Shown one piece after another: positions 58,291 to 64,000 of a stretch of DNA of 64,000 nt (within the stretch, counting starts at the first letter, position 1; each line of letters opens with the position of its first letter). A program made the translations under genes and the position numbers. This DNA comes from Psilocybe azurescens. Taxonomy: Eukaryota > Basidiomycota > Agaricomycetes > Agaricales > Agrocybaceae. The DNA lies in assembly GCA_023853785.1 (NCBI GenBank), contig JAJIRX010000521.1:52232-116231 (forward strand). The letters run 5' to 3'. The notes beneath the pieces are model-generated. The model searched no databases, had not been told where the DNA came from, and worked only from the letters and a program-made list of their open reading frames with translations.

Positions 58291-60840
58291 TCACTTCTTA
58301 TCCTTATCCTGATCGAAAAACGCCACAAGCTGGCCAATCGGCACCTTCCCAACAGGCTTAGGCATCGCAATCGGCTTCGTCAGCGAGTCCCTGCTTTGCT
58401 TCCTCAGCACTAGCGGGTCCACGAACTTCGCGCTCCCCGGACCGAGCCCGCTCACCATCCCATCGCCAGTGCCAATACTCATACCTGCCTGCCCCGACCC
58501 CATCCCGGTGTTCAGTCGCTCAGTAGACTTCGACCGTGTGCGCAAAGGCGCGACGGAGGGTGCAGCCAGCGCCGCGGCGGCAGTAGTACCGCTCGCCCCA
58601 GGTATACTAGAGAACCCGTACGCAGACTGGGCGCGGAGGCGTCTGCTCGACATGGGCGAAGGCGAGGACGACGTCAATGCTTTGTAATCACCCTTGCCCT
58701 TACTGGCAGCAGCGATTTTGGCGGCGGCAGATTTGCCAATGGTCTCTCCGCCATAACCGTTCTCCTCATCGTCCTCGTCATCTTCGTTGTCGTAGTCGGA
58801 GGAGGATTTCAGGGATGATTTAGGCGTACTGACACGCTTGGGTTGTTGCTGTTGTTCAGCTGCGTTTGAAGACAGTTCTTCGGGAGGAGCGACGATGGGT
58901 CCACCTAGAGCGACAGTATATCGTTTCCGTGGAGTTGGGCTGACGCTTGTTTGTCTCTGACCAGCAGATTTAGGAGGCGGAAGCCCACTACTGCTGCTCG
59001 CACCCGTGCTGACATTCCCATTCCCAGAGGGCGTCGGACTCACAGCACTTGCACTTGCAATGGGATGGGCAGACATAGGACTCGGCGACATCGTCCGTCC
59101 ATAAGAGGACGTCGATGAGAATGACGCGGTAGAATAATTCGCCGAGGTTGTTGAATACGGCCCGCTATTTGTCGTCGGCAGTCCCGAGATCGACAGTCCT
59201 TGCGAGCGCCGACGTGCGGCATTGATGGACCCGGGAGGCGAGTTTGGCGGGGAGAATGCGTCGGGGGTGAGGTATAGTCGCCTTGAGGGTATGGCAACCG
59301 CGTGCCAGAAGGGGTCTTGGTGGACGCCAGCGGAGGGCTAGTGGATTCTAATGCGGATGCTGATATACGGCGATGGTGTGGGGTACTGGGTATCGAGGAG
59401 CCGGTGTTATGCTCTTCCACTATCATCGAAGACGTCGTCGCGAGGGGAGGTGAGACTGACGTCGTCTGTGTTGTGGGTCCCGAGGATAATCTAGAAGGAG
59501 AAGTAACGAGTTTAGCCATCTCCCGCCCAAGTTCGCCTACACGTCCTTGAAGCTCAGTCATCTCCTCCCGAATCCCATGTAGCTCATGCGTGACTTCAAG
59601 TTGCTTTGACGATGATGGCTCCTTTGTAGACGCCATGTCTTCCTTCTGGGTTTCTTTTTCTACTAACCACTTCTCCACATCGTTCATGCGGTCCTCGAGA
59701 GCACGAACATGCCCCACAGTCCATTTCTCCAGTTTCTCGAATCGCTTTGCGATGGCTAATAGTGTACCAGGAACGTCTAGTGTCCCTTGAGGATTGAACT
59801 GGACGTGAGGGGGGGAAGCATCACGGGAAGGAGAGGCTGAAATAGCATCACTAGCGCGCATAGGGGAAGGAGTTAAATTAGGCGGTAAGTTTGACAAGTT
59901 TGGCCGTGAAGGAGTGGGTGACTGAGGCGAAGAAGGGACGGGCTTCCTCTGTGGTGGAGCGACGGGTATATTGAGATTCGCAAACGCGGGATCGCTGAAC
60001 TTCCTTGACCCATTAGATGGCCATTCTTTCTCTTTTTCCTTCTCCTTGCCTTTCAGACTCTTCTTGTTGTCCTTTTCTCGAGCCTTGGCTTCGAGAATGA
60101 CTTGCTGAGCGGGGGTAAGCGGTTCCTTGTCCTTAGTTGGCGTCAATTTGTTCTTCGCAGCTGTCCACCAATTGGACTCCTTCTGTGAGTTTGATGGCGA
60201 CGGCGGATTCGGGGTTGTCTGCGAACGAGATGGGGGTGGAGGTAACGATTTGGCAGTCTCCATCATGGCCAATACGCGATCTTCTACTAGCTTACGCTGT
60301 TGTGCTTCGCGCGTAAGAATCAACTCTGCCTCTCGTCGACTACGATCGCGCTCTCTTTCAGCCTCTGCTTCCAGCTCTGCATCACTTGGCATGGGAGATT
60401 TGGGACCTATACCTCCTACGAAGTTGTTCATGCGCTGGACAAAGCTTGCAGCTAGATGAGAAACAGATGAAGCTGGGGATGGTGATCTCTGCCATTTCGA
60501 AGGATCATCGTCGTCATCGTCGTCGGATCCATCATCTGAACCATGGGGGTCGATTCCTGTTGAAGTATCCATGATGAACCCCTGGCGAAGCGGTGAAGGT
60601 GGACGCGACGATGGTCTTCGTCCTCCATCGGGCTACACGTCGATTGTATCAGCAAACATATTCATGCGAATTTCAATATGATCTGGGGGTGATCGAATGC
60701 ATAATACTCACCAAAGTAAGAGATCCAGCAGGCGAAGTCATCCTTCTCTGCTGCTTGAAGCTGTCCGTAGACCCCTGCCCAGGTGCCTGCAGGTTTGTGC
60801 TCGAAGATTGGGTCGAACGATGGGAAGGAGAACTTGCCAT
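58291..60840 (-). CDS. Large disordered Ser/Pro-rich protein with central coiled coil
   Basis: Not recognised. Exon 1 starts MASSPSHRSTQSSSTNLQAP (ATG 60838-60840). After an intron it continues with PDGGRRPSSRPPSPLRQGFI, an acidic run with seven Asp, then SFVQRMNNFVGGIGPKSPMP. A charged helix follows (RERDRSRREAELILTREAQQ), then long Ser/Pro/Thr-rich tracts. Two coiled-coil segments stand out: IAKRFEKLEKWTVGHVRALE and LHGIREEMTELQGRVGELGR. The C-terminus, PLVLRKQSRDSLTKPIAMPK to FFDQDKDKK, is more ordered and may bind a partner. One C is missing in a run near 59263 (SPP-D against SPPT), shifting the frame so the first part ends early and the rest reads in another frame. With that base the protein would be near 800 residues. 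A cytoskeletal or scaffold role is only a guess from composition. Confidence 0.7.
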
Positions 60841-61354
60841 CTCGCTTCACTCACGACCGGCGTATTGACCTGAATCCAATCCTAATATTCATGTAAGGTT
60901 ACAGTAAATTGAATAGGGTATTCCTGCAACTGACTGACAGTTTGAACCTTTCCGCACAATGTGCCGGATATACCAGCTCACGACGGTCTTGCGGAGAAGA
61001 ATACACACTTCTTGGTGGTGGTAGTAGTACTCGACGGTGGTGAGCCCGCTTCAGCAACCTGTGATCAGAATTTGGTATCTATTACGATACCGTTTAATCC
61101 AAACAATAAACGGACTGCCTAATTTGTCCACTTTTCTAGAACAACGGATCATTTGCTCGATGACTCCACCACCTTTCACCACGAATACTTGGGTTATTTC
61201 TGAAAATTTCTAGGGTTAATGAGAGAGATCTGAATTTAGTGAATGGGATTAACTCGTTCTTTCTAGAAATGTCGAGGCAATGCATTCCCCAATGTATTAA
61301 ATGCGAGGTGTTCTTTGACCTAGTAGCATCAGAAACATCTTCGACCACCACAAA
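60841..61354 (+). promoter_or_regulatory. Divergent promoter with heat-shock elements for Hsp20 gene 2
   Basis: TTCTAGAA occurs at 61134-61141 and 61261-61268, and TTTCTGAAAATTTC at 61197-61210, all matching inverted GAA/TTC heat-shock units. They sit 90-220 bp before the Hsp20 ATG. The other end of the region serves the disordered-protein gene. Confidence 0.65.
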
Positions 61355-61946
61355 ATGTCTAACGTCTTCTTCCACGAACCTTTCTACGACTTCGACCGCC
61401 TCTTCGAGGAGGCTTTCGCTGCGCATCAAAATGGCTCCAAGACTCAAGTCCAACAGCGCAATGTTGCTGGACAAGGCGCTGTGAGGTCTTTCAAACCAAG
61501 GTAAGTAGGCGCTTGTATTATTACCTCTATAGATTCTTTTGGTTTAACCCAACTTCAAATTCAGAATGGATTTGCATGAGGACATCTCAAAGAACCTCGT
61601 CACAGCGACTTTCGAACTCCCCCGGACTCGTCAAAGAGAACGTGAACATTGATGTCCATAACAATCGACTCACCGTTTCAGCCGAGTCCAAACAGGCCAG
61701 CGAGTTCGAGGAGAATGGATATGCAGTGCGCGAGAGGCAGTACGGGAAATTCTCTCGCACGCTGCAACTTCCCACTGGAGTACAGGTGTGTAGTTTTCAT
61801 ACTACTCGCGTTCAATCCAGAAGAACTTAGTCGTTTACATTTATAGAGCGATGAAATCAAAGCTAGCATGGACAATGGAATCCTCACCATCACATTCCCC
61901 AAATCGACTCCCGAACTTGCTCCAAAAGAAAATCACGGTCGCTTAG
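61355..61946 (+). CDS. Small heat-shock protein Hsp20, gene 2
   Basis: Paralog of the gene at 52.7 kb with the same three-exon plan: 61355-61500, 61565-61785 and 61847-61946. It starts MSNVFFHEPFYDFDRLFEEA and continues VQQRNVAGQGAVRSFKPR, MDLHEDISKNLVTATFELP, VNIDVHNNRLTVSAESKQAS and GKFSRTLQLPTGVQ. The last exon has MDNGILTITFPKSTPELAP. Two single-base insertions against gene 1 break the frame: a C5 run near 61620 (C4 in gene 1) and an AAAA run near 61923 (AAG there). Exon lengths are one base over the multiple expected at exactly those two exons. Both look like homopolymer errors, because the rest is under clear coding constraint. Confidence 0.9.
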
Positions 61947-62423
61947 ACATCCCTTCGATGAGCGCTGAATCCAATCAATTCCTATCACCAATAATGTAGC
62001 TGAAGACGGTACTAGGACCGTCCTTGTAAAAGTATACACAAGTAATAGTAATGTCAATACATGCATCATTCTATAATTTGCGAATTTTTTTTTACAAACA
62101 ATGGAATTGCTACATTATCACTCTTCCTACAACCTGTTACGAATCCTTTGGTATTTTGAATGCCAGACTAACACAGACCACCTGTTTGTAATTATACACA
62201 TCTTCCCGGGCGTTAGTAGTAGCAACACCATTCCCATCTCTTTCAATATCCTTGCTCCTTCTCCCACCAGTGAGCACATTTTTACCTCCCGGATTGGATC
62301 AGATGGCGACTTCTCGGGATCCCTTGTTGCTTGGTGAGGAGTAAGCTTCCAATATCGGTAGCTATAATGATGTCACCCATTAACTTCAAAAATAAGCACT
62401 GACGAGATTCAGGGAGTAACGGC
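61947..62423. other. Spacer between convergent Hsp20 gene 2 and aquaporin
   Basis: 3' flanks only. The open frame at 62101-62337 has no motif. Confidence 0.45.
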
Positions 62424-63396
62424 TTACTGCTTCAAAATTGCATAGATTGCGACCCGAGGAGTGACCCTAGGAAAGGACCAAGCCAGTACTAATATAAGGC
62501 GTTAGGTGTGAACGAAGGACGCAAAAAGGCTCAAAAGCCGACTCACAACCCAGTGGTTGGGAACAGGAAAACCGGTCACTACAGCTGGACCAAAGGATCT
62601 TGCTGTGTTCATACTGGCACCCGTGTAGAATACCGCGAAGCTTATACGCATAACCTTTGGGTTAGCCTATTTCGAGGATATGATAGAGGCCAGATAACGC
62701 TCACAGATGGCACGCAAATAGCGTCAAACCGATACCCACCTACATAAGGTGAATAAATCAGCCAGAAGCGTAATCAAGGTGGGAGACCTACAGGGGCGAA
62801 AGGCGTAACATGGTGCTTTTCGGCGGCCAGCATCAGCACGGCGATAACCAACGCTGCTGTGATGAACATCTCGATGAATACGCCTTGCGCACGATTTATT
62901 CCGGGAGCTAAGAACGTGCTGGTGGAATACAGATGAATAAAGTGACAGTTAGTACAAACATTGCGATTATGCAAGAGTCCGAATTAGAATAATAACTTAC
63001 TTCACGCCTAGCGGGGCCGAAGTCAACGACCGAACGATGGCAGCAGCGGCTATACCTCAGCTAACTGTGCAATGCAATAAAGCACAAATCTCAGCGGCTC
63101 AAGGCCTCCTATCAAGAACAACGCTAGCGAGACGTTCGGATTAAACAGCCCGCCTGTTACCCGGAAGAACAACCACGCGGACACGAGGAGGCTGAGGCCC
63201 ATGCACGTCGCAACGTACATAACGTGCGTCACTCCCGTAGAAGGGTGTTGTCCGTGGCGCTTTCCGCTGTCGCAGCCTGTATTCCACCTAGGCCAAAGAG
63301 GAGGAAGAAGACGGTCCCGACGAACTCGAAGCCAGCGGCTGCAACATCATCACGTAGGTTATCGAACAAGCTTGACGCCCTAAAGTCTTTCCGCAT
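62424..63396 (-). CDS. Aquaporin / aquaglyceroporin (MIP family)
   Basis: Membrane channel for water or glycerol. Minus strand from ATG 63394-63396: MRKDFRASSLFDNLRDDVAA, then AGFEFVGTVFFLLFGLGGIQ (helix 1), VTHVMYVATCMGLSLLVSAW (helix 2), VTGGLFNPNVSLALFLIGG (first half-helix with NPN), AAAAIVRSLTSAP, GVFIEMFITAALVIAVLMLA (helix 4), GIGLTLFACHL (helix 5), FYTGASMNTARSFGPAVV (second half-helix with NTA) and YWLGPFLGSLL (helix 6), ending AILKQ-stop at 62424-62426. Both NPA boxes are altered, to NPN and NTA, a pattern seen in some fungal aquaporins. Two one-base losses in G runs break the frame as given, near 63233 and near 62450. The N-terminus may have a further exon. Transport specificity is unknown. 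Confidence 0.85.
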
Positions 63397-64000
63397 CGAA
63401 TTGAGTAGGTGCCAGTGGTGTGATAGGTTAATATGCTTAAGTTTGACGATTTAAACTGTAACAGAAATGTCTGAGGCGAAACACTGATTTCTGGGGAGAA
63501 ACATATCTTCGTGCTGCGCTTTTATTTTCGATCGAGCCGAATAAGGAGGGCTGAAATGACATGGAGCTCAAGGAGTGTCGAGGCTTCGGTTGATAAATAA
63601 AACGCGAATTCAAACATTGAAAATGACCACAACATGACGCATCATCCACATCCAGCCGTCGGCTAGTAGTCATATTCTAGGGAAAGGCTCCATAAAGAAG
63701 ACAGGATGTTAACGTATTACTTGACTGTCGCCTTCCGGCGCTTATCAAACTTTACAAATGCAACACTGGCTCTACCAAATCTTTGTCGCTAGTACTCAAA
63801 ATGCCATACTGCCAATGGTATGATTCATGTCAGAAACATGTTTTCGCAGAAATGGTATGGGGATTAATTATTGATATGTTGGAGATGGGAACTTTGGGGA
63901 GTGCGAAAACCTCAGACAGGCGAATTTCCCATACTAGTACGAATTTGTATTAGCACATGTAATTTAAATAACACGCACAATACTAGAGTGAATTGCCGCC
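63397..64000. other. Upstream region of the aquaporin, no gene seen
   Basis: Presumed promoter of the aquaporin gene. Short open frames only, no recognised motif up to the window edge. Confidence 0.4.

Noticed and set aside
1..64000. CRISPR arrays, prokaryotic operons or rRNA genes
   Set aside because: No regularly spaced direct repeats or rRNA motifs; intron-rich genes show a fungal nuclear genome.

Overview
The window is nuclear DNA from a mushroom-forming basidiomycete (Agaricomycetes). Genes are split by many short introns of about 50-60 bp with GT..AG ends. The gene set fits too: a laccase, an SFM1-type SPOUT methyltransferase, ATG1, an AMT-type amidase, Hsp20s, an aquaporin and lineage-expanded caspase-like genes. 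All calls come from reading translations and comparing copies inside the window; no database search was run.

Layout. 1-5 kb: 3' end of a laccase (+), a decayed kelch-repeat gene (-), and an intact SFM1 homolog (+). 5.5-9.6 kb: the only full-length ATG1 kinase gene (-), divergent from a GST-like gene (10.0-10.9 kb, +). 11.5-15.6 kb: an AT-rich island with a small spliced gene and a 256-bp MITE. 15.6-52.3 kb: an accessory array of five caspase-like modules. m1 (16.0-20.2, -) and m2 (23.9-28.1, -) are close duplicates; m3 (32.9-36.2, +), m4 (38.5-43.3, +) and m5 (49.2-52.3, +) are more diverged. Between them lie two 5' fragments of ATG1 (20.6-21.2 and 28.5-30.0 kb), two GST copies (21.6 and 30.4 kb) and three older GST remnants (32.0, 37.1 and 44.2 kb). 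A DUF6533-like membrane protein gene sits at 45.8-47.1 kb. 52.7-64 kb is ordinary: Hsp20 (-), amidase (-), a disordered coiled-coil protein (-), a second Hsp20 (+) and an aquaporin (-).

The most interesting system is the module family. m1, m2, m4 and m5 encode an N-terminal DUF2235 (Tle1-like alpha/beta hydrolase) domain keeping its GFSRG nucleophile elbow, spliced in frame to a C14 caspase-like domain. m1-m4 also carry a C-terminal region ending near an LRLRGG-like tail. Every caspase domain has lost at least one residue of the His/Cys dyad, differently in different copies. In m3 the caspase half is joined to an unrelated N-terminal domain, with the switch inside a homologous intron. Mobile elements have hit the array: a solo LTR in m4, a ~1-kb TIR insertion in the third ATG1 copy, and the MITE.

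Caution. Many coding regions, including ordinary genes such as both Hsp20s, the amidase, the aquaporin and ATG1, carry single-base indels in short homopolymers that break otherwise clean frames. This looks at least partly like sequence error, so 'pseudogene' here often means 'frame broken as given'.
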